From the NCBI RefSeq assembly GCF_031759225.1, contig NZ_CP134494.1, forward strand, positions 3,842,501 to 3,906,500: 64,000 bases of DNA. The letters are read 5' to 3'. The translations under genes and the position numbers were made by a program. Source of the stretch: Mesobacillus jeotgali (GTDB lineage: Bacteria > Bacillota > Bacilli > Bacillales > Cytobacillaceae). Every line of letters begins with the position of its first letter. The stretch's first letter is position 1. Shown one piece after another: positions 1-9,158 of this stretch. Under the pieces are notes generated by a model. It saw only the letters and a program-made list of their open reading frames with translations. It made no database searches and was not told the origin of the DNA.

Positions 1-28
1 ACTTCATCCTCGAAGGGAAGCGATTGAT

Positions 29-532
29 ATGTTTGCTGATTGGTTAAGGGGTAACAAGTTTGCTGCTGGCTTGCTGACTGTTTTAAGATTATGGCTCGGT
101 TACAACTGGATGGTTGCTGGATGGCATAAAATGACCGGGGAAGGATTTGACGCAACTGGGTATCTGAAAAACGCAGTAGCGAATCCTGTTAAAGGTCCAG
201 ATGGAAGTATGGTTTATGGCTGGTATGTCTCTTTCCTGGAAAACTTCGCGCTGCCGAACATTGAGCTTTTCAACTTTATCGTGCCGGTCGGTGAGTTCCT
301 CGTCGGTCTCGGCCTGATCCTTGGATGCCTGACAACTGCTGCAATGTTCTTCGGCCTTGTAATGAACTTCAGCTTCTTCCTCGCCGGAACCGTATCACAT
401 AATCCAACTGACATATTCTTCGGATTCATCATCCTCTTCGCTGGCTTTAACGCAGGAAAATATGGATTGGACTACTGGGTGATCCCATATATCCGAAAAA
501 CCATTTTCAGACAGAAAGCTAGCATAAAATGA
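29..532 (+). CDS. DoxX family membrane protein
   Basis: A 167-residue protein with four hydrophobic segments (about residues 14-32, 72-100, 100-122 and 126-146) and the DoxX-like N-terminal layout in which the first helix carries a conserved Arg (LRLWLGYNWMVAGWHK). DoxX proteins are small quinone-pathway or thiol-redox membrane proteins whose reaction is often not established; here only the family is assigned. A purine-rich ribosome site (gaagggaag) precedes the ATG. The gene is followed directly by a terminator, so it ends its transcription unit. What lies upstream is cut off by the window edge. Confidence 0.85.
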   Translation: MFADWLRGNKFAAGLLTVLRLWLGYNWMVAGWHKMTGEGFDATGYLKNAVANPVKGPDGSMVYGWYVSFLENFALPNIELFNFIVPVGEFLVGLGLILGCLTTAAMFFGLVMNFSFFLAGTVSHNPTDIFFGFIILFAGFNAGKYGLDYWVIPYIRKTIFRQKASIK

Positions 533-538
533 ATTGAA

Positions 539-562
539 GCCTCCTGAGCTTTTGCAGGAGGC
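539..562 (+). terminator. Terminator of the DoxX gene
   Basis: An 8-bp stem (gcctcctg / caggaggc) with an 8-nt loop lies just after the stop codon. The T-tract after it is weak. Confidence 0.75.
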
Positions 563-633
563 TTTCAACATTTTTCAGGAAAACCACCCTGAGCGGAAAA
601 TAACTGGGGCTTAACTGAAGAGTAACAATGAGT

Positions 634-662
634 AAAAGGCCTGGTCACTGACCAAGCCTTTT
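634..662. terminator. Bidirectional terminator, DUF445 gene
   Basis: The stem pairs aaaaggc-tggtca with tgacca-agcctttt and has A and T runs on both sides. It lies between the convergent DoxX and DUF445 genes and can stop transcription both ways. Confidence 0.75.
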
Positions 663-684
663 CCCTGTCCCTCATATTAGTGTT

Positions 685-1944
685 TTACATGACCAAAAGC
701 TTAAAAATCGTTAAACCGATCCCAATCAGGAAGCCGCAGACAGCACCGTTTACCCTGATCCATTGCAGATCTTTTCCTACATTGTTTTCCATCATGTCAA
801 TCAGTGTTTCGGTATCAAGCTTATCCAGATTTTCTCTGACCAGCTTTCCAATCTTGGAATGATTCCGTTCAATTAGACCGGCAATCTTTGCATGGATCCA
901 GCTTTCGATTGCTGTTACCTTTTCATTGTCAGCTTTGATTTCTTCGATGAATTTTTTCACCACTGGAGTTACCGTGTCATCCACAAAGCTGTCTTTTTCG
1001 ATGAACGCAATACCACGATCCTTCGCCTTGGAAAGTACATCTTTTATTTGTCGAGTTAAATCCATCTCTTCGACCATCTTGTTTTTCCAGGTTTGGATTT
1101 CCGCCATCAGAGCTTCACGATCATTGAGATTCCCCAGTTCTTTGCGGATTTTATCAAGGATCATATGGCGGTAGCGATTATCATCCTGCTGCAGGTTTTT
1201 CATTCTTTTTAAAATGAATGATTGCAAAATATTGCCGACCTTTTCCTCAGTGATCATATTGCTGAACGATTGAATCGCGAATTTTAAAAGTCCGTCAGCT
1301 TCGGTCGTATCAATTGCCTGTTTTCCCAGCTTGCCAAGAACCATTTTCGCTTCAGGCTGCGACGCCCATTTTTCCGTCTCTTGCAGGACATAGTCAAATG
1401 CGGCCGAGTCATATTCTTTTGAAAGTATATGGCTGGATGCTTTTTGCAAAAACGCGGAAGCATCCGCTGATAGCAGGAACCCCTTAATTTCCTGTTCAAT
1501 TGTCGGCGCAAATCGTTCAACATCTATTTTCTTTACGACATCAAGACTGAAAGCCTGGATGCTGTTTTTCACAGATTCTGAATGAAGCTCTTTTTCGACC
1601 GTTTCAAAAATTTTATCCAGAATATGAATCTGCTTGAACTTTTCCATGATGCTTTCTTTCGTTAGCCAGTCATTTTCAAGCATATTGATTAATGCACGTG
1701 TTACTTTATCACGGTTTTTCGGCAAAAGCGCGGTGTGGGGAATCGGGATTCCCATCGGATGCCTGAAGAGCGCAGTTACGGCAAACCAGTCAGCAAGACC
1801 GCCGACAAGACCTGCTTCAAACCCGCCCATCAGCAATTTTCCGATCAATGAATCCTGGAACGGAATCATAGCGAGGAACCCCACACCCATAATCGCCAGT
1901 GAAATAGCTGCTAGATGTCTAGATCTCTTATCTCGTTTTTCCAT
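685..1944 (-). CDS. DUF445 family membrane protein
   Basis: A 419-residue protein with the DUF445 plan: an N-terminal hydrophobic pair (about residues 14-30 and 40-56), the conserved stretch GGLADWFAVTALFRHPMGIPIPHTA at about 46-73, a long charged helical middle, and a C-terminal hydrophobic helix (about 400-417). Length and architecture match YjiN/YheB-type members. The function of the family is not known. It stands alone between terminators, with an upstream region facing the metQ end. Confidence 0.85.
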   Translation of the reverse strand: MEKRDKRSRHLAAISLAIMGVGFLAMIPFQDSLIGKLLMGGFEAGLVGGLADWFAVTALFRHPMGIPIPHTALLPKNRDKVTRALINMLENDWLTKESIMEKFKQIHILDKIFETVEKELHSESVKNSIQAFSLDVVKKIDVERFAPTIEQEIKGFLLSADASAFLQKASSHILSKEYDSAAFDYVLQETEKWASQPEAKMVLGKLGKQAIDTTEADGLLKFAIQSFSNMITEEKVGNILQSFILKRMKNLQQDDNRYRHMILDKIRKELGNLNDREALMAEIQTWKNKMVEEMDLTRQIKDVLSKAKDRGIAFIEKDSFVDDTVTPVVKKFIEEIKADNEKVTAIESWIHAKIAGLIERNHSKIGKLVRENLDKLDTETLIDMMENNVGKDLQWIRVNGAVCGFLIGIGLTIFKLLVM

Positions 1945-2103
1945 ATATCTCCCTCTGTTACTTTTAGATTGATGTGAAAAAGGCTAATAGCATTTTGGAT
2001 GCCTGTTTCCCTTTTGTCATGTAAAAAAAACCAAAAGAACTTCCTATAAAAGAGCCTCTTAATATTTTAACCAATTTATAGGGGAGAAAGCTATAAAAAA
2101 GGA

Positions 2104-2126
2104 AAAGTCCCGGGATCCCGGGACTT
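2104..2126 (-). terminator. Terminator of the met transporter operon
   Basis: A perfect palindrome (aagtcccggg / cccgggactt), read on the minus strand after metQ, followed by a T-rich run. Confidence 0.85.
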
Positions 2127-2142
2127 CAATGTTATATCTATC

Positions 2143-2973
2143 CTACTCCATCCACTCCGGCTTTCCGAAGCCTTTGAATTCTTCATCGATGATTTCTTCA
2201 AACTCAGGTGATTCTACGACTTCTTTGATGTCCTTTGCAAATTGGGCATCTTGGTCTTTTGTATTGATGACGACGCGGTTGCGGTATTGATCTGGCATGT
2301 TTTCAAGCTGAAGTGCGTCAAGCAGGTCCATTTTTGCTGCCAGGGCGAAATTGCCTGGTACAGCTGATAGATCGACGCTTTCGACTGCTCTTGGAAGCTG
2401 TGCTGCTTCAATTGGCTTGAACTGCAAGTTCTTCACATTGTCTTTTACATCTTTTTCAGAAACTGTCAGTGGGTCAGCATTCGGATCAAGCTTGATTAAT
2501 CCAGCATCTTCAAGAATCAAGAAGGCACGCGCTGCATTTGTTGGGTCATTCGGAATCGCGATGGCAGCACCCTCTGCGATTTCATCCAGTGAATTGAATT
2601 TCTTAGAGTAGATTCCCATTGGCGCAGTTGGCACGACAATCACTTCTGACAACTCAAGTTTGTGCTCTTTCGCAAAGTTCTCCATATAGATTTTGTGCTG
2701 GAACAGGTTCGCGTCAAGATCGCCCTTTGATAATGCCAGGTTCGGCTGGATGTAATCGCTGAACTCGACTACTTTCACTTCATAACCTTTTTTCTCAAGA
2801 AGAGGCTTTATGCCCTTCGTGACCATATCACTGTATGGACCGGATGTCGCACCGAATGTCACTTGTTTTGCGTCTGCTTTCGCATCGCCGCTGGATGATG
2901 CTGAGTCGCTGCCGCATGCAGCAAGCAGCCCGATTGATAATAACAATAATAATGAGAAGAATAATTTTTTCAT
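2143..2973 (-). CDS. metQ: Methionine-binding lipoprotein MetQ
   Basis: The substrate-binding component of the MetNIQ D/L-methionine ABC importer (NlpA/MetQ family, 276 residues). A lipoprotein signal peptide ends in LLAAC (Cys20), so the mature protein should be tethered to the outer face of the membrane. The body has typical MetQ segments, such as the VTFGATSGPYSDM start and the NLFQHKIYMENF stretch. It is the last gene of the operon metN-metI-metQ, 21 bp after metI, and is followed by a strong terminator. Control is by the SAM-I riboswitch upstream of metN. Confidence 0.93.
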   Translation of the reverse strand: MKKLFFSLLLLLSIGLLAACGSDSASSSGDAKADAKQVTFGATSGPYSDMVTKGIKPLLEKKGYEVKVVEFSDYIQPNLALSKGDLDANLFQHKIYMENFAKEHKLELSEVIVVPTAPMGIYSKKFNSLDEIAEGAAIAIPNDPTNAARAFLILEDAGLIKLDPNADPLTVSEKDVKDNVKNLQFKPIEAAQLPRAVESVDLSAVPGNFALAAKMDLLDALQLENMPDQYRNRVVINTKDQDAQFAKDIKEVVESPEFEEIIDEEFKGFGKPEWME

Positions 2974-2994
2974 TGTAAAAGAACCCCCTAATAT

Positions 2995-3663
2995 TTATCT
3001 TTTGTCTACTACTCTTGCAATTCTGTCTCCGCCAAACTGGATCAGCTGGACGAGGCAGATCAAAATGATGACTGTCGTGATCATGATTGTATTATCGTAA
3101 CGGTAATAGCCGAAGCGGATCGCCAGGTCACCGACTCCGCCACCGCCGACAATCCCGGCCATTGCCGAATAGGCAACAAGGCTGATGATCGTGATGGTCA
3201 CTCCCTGGACGATGCCAGGCTTCGCTTCGGGAATCAGGACATCTTTGATGATCATCCATGGAGTCGCACCTGTCGCAACTGCCGCTTCAATGACTCCTTT
3301 ATCAATTTCCCGGAAGCTTTGTTCTACGATTCTTGCAAAAAACGGAATCGCCGCGACTGATAATGAAACAGATGCCGCTGTCGGCCCGATTGTCGTGCCT
3401 GCGATCAGATTCGCAAGCGGAAGCAGGGCAATAAGCAGGATAATGAACGGTACCGAGCGGATCATATTGACGATGAAGCCGGCTATATTTTTAAAAAGCT
3501 GGTTTTCCAGGAACAGACCTTTGTCGGTGACAAAAAGCAGCACTCCTGTTGGCAATCCAACGATAATGGCGACAAGGATGGAGATGCCGACCATATAAAT
3601 CGTTTCAAAAAATGCTTTGTTCAATTCCGGCAGCAGTTCAATCAGGCTATCAAGCAGCATCAT
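2995..3663 (-). CDS. metI: Methionine ABC transporter permease
   Basis: A 222-residue membrane permease with five to six hydrophobic segments and the EAA-type loop (EAAVATGATPWMIIKDVLIPEAKPG, about residues 125-150) that contacts the ATPase. It overlaps the end of metN by 14 nt and precedes metQ, the usual arrangement of the methionine importer (MetP in B. subtilis). It forms the inner-membrane channel of the complex. Confidence 0.93.
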   Translation of the reverse strand: MMLLDSLIELLPELNKAFFETIYMVGISILVAIIVGLPTGVLLFVTDKGLFLENQLFKNIAGFIVNMIRSVPFIILLIALLPLANLIAGTTIGPTAASVSLSVAAIPFFARIVEQSFREIDKGVIEAAVATGATPWMIIKDVLIPEAKPGIVQGVTITIISLVAYSAMAGIVGGGGVGDLAIRFGYYRYDNTIMITTVIILICLVQLIQFGGDRIARVVDKR

Positions 3664-4663
3664 CCATCACCTCCAGATTTTTCGTTCTTGCCGCTATGTA
3701 GGCAATTGCCCGGTCAATCTCCAGCTGGTCTCCCGAAACCTCCATAATGAAAATTCCCAATGGAATATCCTGAATATACTCGATCTTCCCGTGCAGGATA
3801 TTGCCGCGAACTTTATACGTCTGGAAAACATCGGATATGACTCCCTGTTCGGCAATCTCACCCTGGAAATAGATTTTGATCAGCTTCCCTTGACGTTCCC
3901 CCAGCAATCTTTCCGGCAAATCGAATTGAAGGATGGAGTTGACGAAGTCTTTTGTGAGCGACTGTTTCGGATTAGCGAAGACTTCATACACATCTCCTTC
4001 TTCAATGATTTTCCCATCTTGCATGACAGCCATCCTGTCACAAATCGTCTTGACGACCTCCATCTCGTGGGTGATCAGGACGATCGTGATCCCTAGTTCA
4101 CTATTAATCTTTTTAAGCAAGGAGAGAATTGATTTCGTTGTGCTTGGATCGAGTGCCGAAGTAGCTTCATCACATAAGAGCACAGATGGATTATTCGCCA
4201 GCGCCCTGGCAATGCCGACCCGCTGCTTCTGTCCGCCTGACAATTGTGCCGGATAGACATCTCTTTTATCAGAAAGTCCGACCATATCAAGAAGCTCCGT
4301 TACTCGATCATTGATTTTCGCCTTTGGCAGCCCGGCAGCTTTTAACGCGAACGCGATGTTTTCACTCACCGTCTTAGCGCTTACCAAATGGAAATGCTGA
4401 AAAATCATCCCGATTTTCAGGCGTGCTTTCCGCAGTTCACTTTTTCCTAAAGAAGTGAGTTCTACACCGTCAATATGTATCTCACCGGATGTCGGTTTTT
4501 CAAGGAGATTCAGGCATCGGATCAAAGAACTTTTCCCTGCCCCGCTATATCCGACAATTCCGTAGATCTCACCTTTTTCGATTTTTAATGAAACATGGTC
4601 AACACCAGTTACCGAGCCTTTTTTCGTTTCATAAATCTTGACCAGGTTTTTCACTTCAATCAT
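3650..4663 (-). CDS. metN: Methionine ABC transporter ATPase
   Basis: A 337-residue ABC ATPase. Walker A is GYSGAGKSS (38-46), the signature is LSGGQ (140-144) and Walker B is VLLCDEA (160-166). The C-terminal part (about 260-337) fits the NIL regulatory domain, which in MetN binds methionine and inhibits transport. It is the first gene of metNIQ. The leader contains a SAM-I riboswitch, so expression should fall when S-adenosylmethionine is plentiful. Confidence 0.95.
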   Translation of the reverse strand: MIEVKNLVKIYETKKGSVTGVDHVSLKIEKGEIYGIVGYSGAGKSSLIRCLNLLEKPTSGEIHIDGVELTSLGKSELRKARLKIGMIFQHFHLVSAKTVSENIAFALKAAGLPKAKINDRVTELLDMVGLSDKRDVYPAQLSGGQKQRVGIARALANNPSVLLCDEATSALDPSTTKSILSLLKKINSELGITIVLITHEMEVVKTICDRMAVMQDGKIIEEGDVYEVFANPKQSLTKDFVNSILQFDLPERLLGERQGKLIKIYFQGEIAEQGVISDVFQTYKVRGNILHGKIEYIQDIPLGIFIMEVSGDQLEIDRAIAYIAARTKNLEVMDDAA

Positions 4664-4685
4664 GATTGCACCCCCGATTTTTTAA

Positions 4686-4845
4686 AAATAAAAATGCCTC
4701 TTTCATTCATATGAAAGAGGCATCGTAACATCTATACGACTTATCTTTCAGAATGAAAACATTCTGTAGGAAGTGGCACCTTTCCATAATGGAGGTTGCC
4801 GGACGTCATCGGGCCTAATCCCTCAGTCTCTCTTGATAAGTTTCT
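4686..4845 (-). promoter_or_regulatory. SAM-I (S-box) riboswitch
   Basis: On the minus strand the leader begins with CTTATCAAGAGAGACTGAGG, followed by GGCCCGATGACGTCCGGCAACC, the conserved P1/P2 and core segments of the SAM-I aptamer. It ends in a terminator hairpin at 4694-4723 (atgcctctttcat / atgaaagaggcat) with a T-run. With SAM bound, the terminator should form and metNIQ should be off. Confidence 0.95.
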
Positions 4846-4870
4846 TATTAAATTAATTTCGATAATTGAA

Positions 4871-4899
4871 ATATTAAAACTCTCTGACTTATTTGTCAA
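4871..4899 (-). promoter_or_regulatory. SigA-type promoter of metNIQ
   Basis: Read on the minus strand: TTGACA, a 17-bp spacer, then TAATAT, about 25 bp before the first conserved riboswitch bases. This is a near-consensus vegetative promoter. Confidence 0.85.
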
Positions 4900-4969
4900 C
4901 AAAGTTTTTTTCGCATTTTCTTATGATATCGCTTACACCGTTGGTGGAGTAAGGAAATTTTTTAAAAAG

Positions 4970-5001
4970 AAAAACCCCTGTTTACGATAAAACAAGGGCT
5001 C
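4970..5001 (-). terminator. Terminator overlapping the chromate transporter end
   Basis: The stem ccttgttt / aaacaggg is followed by a T-run. Its left arm is made from the last codons and stop of the preceding gene. Confidence 0.75.
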
Positions 5002-5512
5002 CGTATACTAGTGAACCTGCGATGACATAGGCAGGATGAACTTTAAATTTTTCCATTAGCAAAAAACTGATTCCGCCAATCAGGATCGTCTGTGAAAGGC
5101 CGACTCCTTCATAGGACGAGAAAAAGAAATCATAGGTCATGACACCTAATAGCACAGCAATGACGGGGCGGACAACGATCGTCAGCCTTTTGACACGAGG
5201 GGAATCCTTATACTTCATTAACAATCCGAGCAAGCTGATCATTAAGATCAGGGATGGTGCCACCGTGGCAAATACCCCTACGATTGCCCCAAGGATTCCT
5301 CCCTCTGCATAGCCGATATATCCGGCCATCTTGGTTGCAATCGGGCCTGGCAGGGCGTTGCCCATCGCCAGCACTTCACTGAATTCGTTGACTGTCATCC
5401 ATTCATAGCGGTCGACAACTTCATTTTCAATCAGCGGAATGGAGGCAGGACCGCCGCCATATCCCAGTATCCCAGGAATGAAAAACGCTAAAAATATATG
5501 GAAATAAATCAC
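4982..5512 (-). CDS. chrA: Chromate transporter, second half (CHR family)
   Basis: A 176-residue protein of the short CHR (chromate ion transporter) family. It carries the family motif FFIPGILGYGGGPASIPLIENEVV near the N-terminus and the PGPIATKMAGYIGY signature (about 55-68), plus about five to six hydrophobic segments. It overlaps its paralogous partner by 4 nt. In Firmicutes such pairs act together as a split version of the long two-domain ChrA, which exports chromate. The substrate here is inferred from the family and could be another oxyanion. Confidence 0.85.
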   Translation of the reverse strand: MIYFHIFLAFFIPGILGYGGGPASIPLIENEVVDRYEWMTVNEFSEVLAMGNALPGPIATKMAGYIGYAEGGILGAIVGVFATVAPSLILMISLLGLLMKYKDSPRVKRLTIVVRPVIAVLLGVMTYDFFFSSYEGVGLSQTILIGGISFLLMEKFKVHPAYVIAGSLVYGALVLS

Positions 5513-6084
5513 TGCTGCTCCCCTCCTGATTGTTTACTTTCTGCTGGAGCAGGGTCTTTTTTCAGCAAGGCACTCAGCAGCAGGACAAATATTAATATTG
5601 CCGGATGCAGATTCAGGAATTGAAGAATTATCAGGCTGCCAATGAGCGCCACAGCTGTCCAGCCCCAACCAAGTTTTGATTTACCAGACTTCTTGATGAA
5701 GTCCCATGTCAGGACAGCCAGCATGACGGCAACAACTGGAACAACAGCCTCTGCCATTCCTTTCACCCATGGCTCATCCTTGTATGAATTCAGGCCGGTC
5801 AAGAGTAGGATCATCAGGATAATCGCCGGAATCATAGTTGCAGCCAGGGCATTGATCATTCCCAGGAATCCGCCTACACGATAGCCAATATAACCAGCCA
5901 TTTTTGTGGCAATCGGTCCCGGAAGCGCATTTCCCAAAGCAAGAATATCGCCGAACTCATCAGAATCCATCCATTTATATTTCTCTACCACTTCCTTATG
6001 TACAAGCGGAATCGAAGACGGGCCACCGCCATAACCAAGGATTCCGACGCGAAAAAACGCTAAGAATAAATCTCTCTGTTTCAA
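5509..6084 (-). CDS. chrA: Chromate transporter, first half (CHR family)
   Basis: A 191-residue protein homologous to the following gene. It has the same motif set: FFRVGILGYGGGPSSIPLVHKEVV at the N-terminus and PGPIATKMAGYIGY at about 53-66. It is translated first, and its stop overlaps the start of the second half by 4 nt, so the two halves should be made in equal amounts and form a heterodimer. No regulator gene lies next to it. Confidence 0.85.
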   Translation of the reverse strand: MKQRDLFLAFFRVGILGYGGGPSSIPLVHKEVVEKYKWMDSDEFGDILALGNALPGPIATKMAGYIGYRVGGFLGMINALAATMIPAIILMILLLTGLNSYKDEPWVKGMAEAVVPVVAVMLAVLTWDFIKKSGKSKLGWGWTAVALIGSLIILQFLNLHPAILIFVLLLSALLKKDPAPAESKQSGGEQQ

Positions 6085-6284
6085 AACTTCACCTTCTCTT
6101 CTGTTATTGATGCCTAATGCAGTCCCTATCTATAAATCTTATTTCTTGTATTTTATTATAGACTCATATAATCGAGACTGCATGTCAAATTCACGATATT
6201 TCACCGTGTCCGGCTTGTTTCATCATAATTTCGCCTTATAAGTGAATCATATTTTCCTCGCCATGCAGGATATTGACGGGTTTT

Positions 6285-6426
6285 AAATTTTTTCGACCGC
6301 CTTCACAATTATATCGACCACTTTTTGAATTATTTCGACCGCATTCACAATTATTTCAACCAATTCTTGAATTATTTCGACTAAATCCATGCGTATTTCG
6401 ACCACATCCGCGCGTATTTCGATCAA
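6285..6426. repeat. 21-bp intergenic tandem repeat, 7 units
   Basis: The core TTTCGACC recurs with its C at 6294, 6315, 6336, 6357, 6378, 6399 and 6420, exactly 21 bp apart. The bases between are AT-rich and diverged. The array lies between the chromate transporter start and the chemoreceptor end, both on the minus strand. It gives a spurious heptad-like reading frame on the plus strand. The rest of this 410-bp gap (6085-6285) holds only AT-rich sequence. Confidence 0.9.
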
Positions 6427-6457
6427 GCAGCCATTTTGCAGATCCATCTGCATGATA

Positions 6458-6491
6458 AAAAAAGTACCACAGCCCTAAGGCCATGATACTC
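6458..6491 (-). terminator. Terminator of the BMP/chemoreceptor operon
   Basis: Minus-strand stem AGTATCATGGCC / GGCTGTGGTACT followed by seven T residues, just after the chemoreceptor stop codon. Confidence 0.85.
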
Positions 6492-6497
6492 AACTAA

Positions 6498-8153
6498 TTA
6501 TCTATTAAACTTAAAAACCGAAACGGATTCATTCAATTCATTTGTCAGCTTCCTCAGGTCTGTCACCTTTTTCGAAAGGTTGCCGAATGCGGATAATTGT
6601 TCTGTTGTGGATGCGGAGATTTCTTCGCTTCCAGCCGCTGTTTCTTCTACGACCGCACTGATCGATTCAACATTATGCAGTACCCTTGCTCCCAATTCCT
6701 TCGAAGCTTCCATACCTTTGACAAGATGGTTGATTTTCTCTGAGATGCCGCTTACCTTCGATTCAATATTTACAAAAGCAGACATTGTGAGGTTCATTGA
6801 TTCCATCTGCTCTTCTGCAATTGCCCCGCCTTTGTTTACTGCCTCTCCGATTTCATCAAGTCCCGTCTTTAGGAGGTTGACCATATCAAATATTTGCGTT
6901 GTGGCTCTGTTAGATTCTTCTGCCAGCTTCCTGACCTCTGAGGCAACGACCGCAAACCCTTTTCCTGCCTCACCTGCCCTTGCCGCTTCAATCGCCGCAT
7001 TCAAGGCCAACAGGTTGGTCTGGTCTGCGATGGCTGAAACAGTTTGGGCCATATCCTGGATTTTTGCCGCATAGCCTGCAAATTGATCAGTTGCTGCCTG
7101 GATCGATGATGAAGCTTCTTTGTTCTCGGTAATTAACACCTTTTGCCCCTCGATTGCTTTTCTGCCTTCACTGATTGCTTCAACCGCTTCCTTGCTATAC
7201 GAGGAGGATTCCTGAGTGTGGTCAAGGTTCAGCATAATTTCCTTATCCATTTCATCAATCAGCTCAACCGATTGCTGTAAATCTTCCGAGACAGTCTGGG
7301 CCCCTGCAGAAAGCTCATCCGTTGATACAGCTACTTGGTTGGAGATTTCCGTCAGCGCGATATTTTCCTGCTCGATTTCCCCTGCGAATTCTTCTACTTC
7401 CTTGCTCGCCATGTTCACTTTTTGCAGCAAGGAAGTCAGTTGGGCTGCCATCATGTCAAAAGACTCATTCAATGTCCCAAGCTCATCTTTGTGTTTGTAA
7501 GGAACTTTTTCGATCGTCAAATTACCTTTGGCGATTTCTTGCGCATTCACAGCAATCAGCCTCAATGGCTTCGTAATTGAACTAGTCAATCTGATTCCTA
7601 TTCCACCGGCAACGACTACAAGCAAAATGCTGCCTATGATTGCGGCAAGTATTATGAATTGAATTTGATTTTCCAAGTCTTCTTTTAGAAAATCATAATT
7701 TTCGTTAACCTGGATATTCAGCAGGTGAAGGTCATTGAAAACTCCTTCACTGCGCAATGACTGGCGTTTTACCTCTGCACTGTTTTTCTCATCCAGTGCT
7801 TTATTGGCTTCCCTTTCTAGAGCAGTGAATTTTTCAAGAGCTTTGTCTAAGACGATTTTGTTATCTTCCTGCTGAAGCAAAGATTTTGTTTGTGTGAAAT
7901 AATGAGAGGTCTTCTCCATTCTCGTCAGCGCATCCTGTCTGTTCCCCTCGGTAGGGCTGAACGAAAAGTTGCTAAGCGATTGTTTCAAGGCAGCAGTTTC
8001 AGACTGCAGGCTCTGCACTGTCAGCAGTACCTGAACTTGATCCTGATTGGATGCCTGGACCATCAACATCCTATAGATAATAAAGGAAATCATCACAATC
8101 GATAACCCTATCGCAAGCAGCAAGTTAAGCAGTAGTTTCTTTTTTATTGTCAT
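6498..8153 (-). CDS. Methyl-accepting chemotaxis protein
   Basis: A 551-residue chemoreceptor. TM1 is at about 8-29, followed by a helical extracellular region of about 130 residues that looks like a four-helix-bundle sensor. TM2 is at about 163-186 and is followed by a HAMP linker (about 188-242). The cytoplasmic signalling domain contains the conserved hairpin tip AIEAARAGEAGKGFAVVASEVRKLAEESNRAT. It signals to CheA/CheW. The start lies 24 bp after a BMP-type binding lipoprotein, so the two are cotranscribed. The receptor may therefore read ligand through that lipoprotein; this is an inference from position. Confidence 0.93.
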   Translation of the reverse strand: MTIKKKLLLNLLLAIGLSIVMISFIIYRMLMVQASNQDQVQVLLTVQSLQSETAALKQSLSNFSFSPTEGNRQDALTRMEKTSHYFTQTKSLLQQEDNKIVLDKALEKFTALEREANKALDEKNSAEVKRQSLRSEGVFNDLHLLNIQVNENYDFLKEDLENQIQFIILAAIIGSILLVVVAGGIGIRLTSSITKPLRLIAVNAQEIAKGNLTIEKVPYKHKDELGTLNESFDMMAAQLTSLLQKVNMASKEVEEFAGEIEQENIALTEISNQVAVSTDELSAGAQTVSEDLQQSVELIDEMDKEIMLNLDHTQESSSYSKEAVEAISEGRKAIEGQKVLITENKEASSSIQAATDQFAGYAAKIQDMAQTVSAIADQTNLLALNAAIEAARAGEAGKGFAVVASEVRKLAEESNRATTQIFDMVNLLKTGLDEIGEAVNKGGAIAEEQMESMNLTMSAFVNIESKVSGISEKINHLVKGMEASKELGARVLHNVESISAVVEETAAGSEEISASTTEQLSAFGNLSKKVTDLRKLTNELNESVSVFKFNR

Positions 8154-8177
8154 GTTGGCTTCCCCCAGTTGTGCTGA

Positions 8178-9158
8178 TTAATCCAGCTGTATTGAAAGCT
8201 CATTAGCGGATAATTTTGCTTTCAGGTCTTCTAGTCTTTTTTCCTGTTCGGAAGTCAGCTTTACCACCCTGATTGGTGCAAGTCCGACACCTTTTTCATT
8301 CATTCCTAGTTCAATCTGCTTTGCTTCAAGCTTCTTTTCCGCCTGAAACTCCTTCACTGTTTCATACAGTGCGACATCGACGTTTTTCAGCATCGAGGTA
8401 ATGATTGCTTTTTCAGCAAAAAAGTACTGGTCACTATCAACACCTATAGCGAACTTCTTCTTTGATTGTGCTTCCTTCAATACCCCTACCCCGGTAAAAC
8501 CTGCCGCCGCATAGAGTACATCAGCGCCTTCCTCAATCATTCCTGCAGCGATCTTTCCACCAAGCTCTGCATTTCCAAAGTCATTCGAGTATGAAATCAG
8601 AACCTCTGCTTCTGGATTCACCGCTTTCACTCCTTGCTCAAATCCAGATTTAAATTTATGTATCAGTGGAACATCCGCTCCGCCAACAAACCCAACGATA
8701 TTAGATTTTGACACCATTCCTGCAACTGCACCCGCCAGGAAGCTGCCCTGTTCTTCTCTAAAAGTAATGGATGTGATATTATCCAATTCAGATACTGAAT
8801 CAACCAAAATAAATTGCTGGTCCGGGTACTTTTTGGCCACCTTCTCTAAGTCCTCAACAACCATGAAACCCAGCCCAATGACAATGTCGTTTCCTTGTTC
8901 AACAAGCTCAGTAAAACCTTTTTCATAGGTACCTACAGCCTGAAGCTCTCTATAATCAAAAAGTACATCGAGTTCATCTCTTGCTTTTGCCAGTCCGGCA
9001 AAAGCTGCATCACTGAAAGACTGGTCTCCAAGTCCGACGTCAGACAACATAATACCAATTTTGACCCTTTCCTTCGCTTCCAGCTCTTTGCTTGCGCATC
9101 CACTCAGGCTGCCAACGAGGAGAAATGAAATTAAAAGTATATTCATAATCTGTTTCAT
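8178..9158 (-). CDS. BMP-family substrate-binding lipoprotein
   Basis: A 326-residue protein with a lipoprotein signal ending in LSGC (Cys21) and a BMP/PnrA-like periplasmic-binding fold. Motifs include KIGIMLSDVGLGDQSFSDAA near the mature start, GFVGGADVPLIHKFKSGFEQG, and DVLYAAAGFTGVGVLKEA. PnrA relatives bind nucleosides; the Bacillus relative Med acts in competence. No permease or ATPase genes are adjacent. The partner gene is a chemoreceptor, so it may be a sensory binding protein. Its ligand is unknown. Confidence 0.85.
   Translation of the reverse strand: MKQIMNILLISFLLVGSLSGCASKELEAKERVKIGIMLSDVGLGDQSFSDAAFAGLAKARDELDVLFDYRELQAVGTYEKGFTELVEQGNDIVIGLGFMVVEDLEKVAKKYPDQQFILVDSVSELDNITSITFREEQGSFLAGAVAGMVSKSNIVGFVGGADVPLIHKFKSGFEQGVKAVNPEAEVLISYSNDFGNAELGGKIAAGMIEEGADVLYAAAGFTGVGVLKEAQSKKKFAIGVDSDQYFFAEKAIITSMLKNVDVALYETVKEFQAEKKLEAKQIELGMNEKGVGLAPIRVVKLTSEQEKRLEDLKAKLSANELSIQLD

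Noticed and set aside
6273..6455. A 60-codon frame giving a heptad-like FRPHSQL repeat
   Set aside because: It follows from the 21-bp period (seven codons). No ribosome site, no conserved residues and an unlikely composition.
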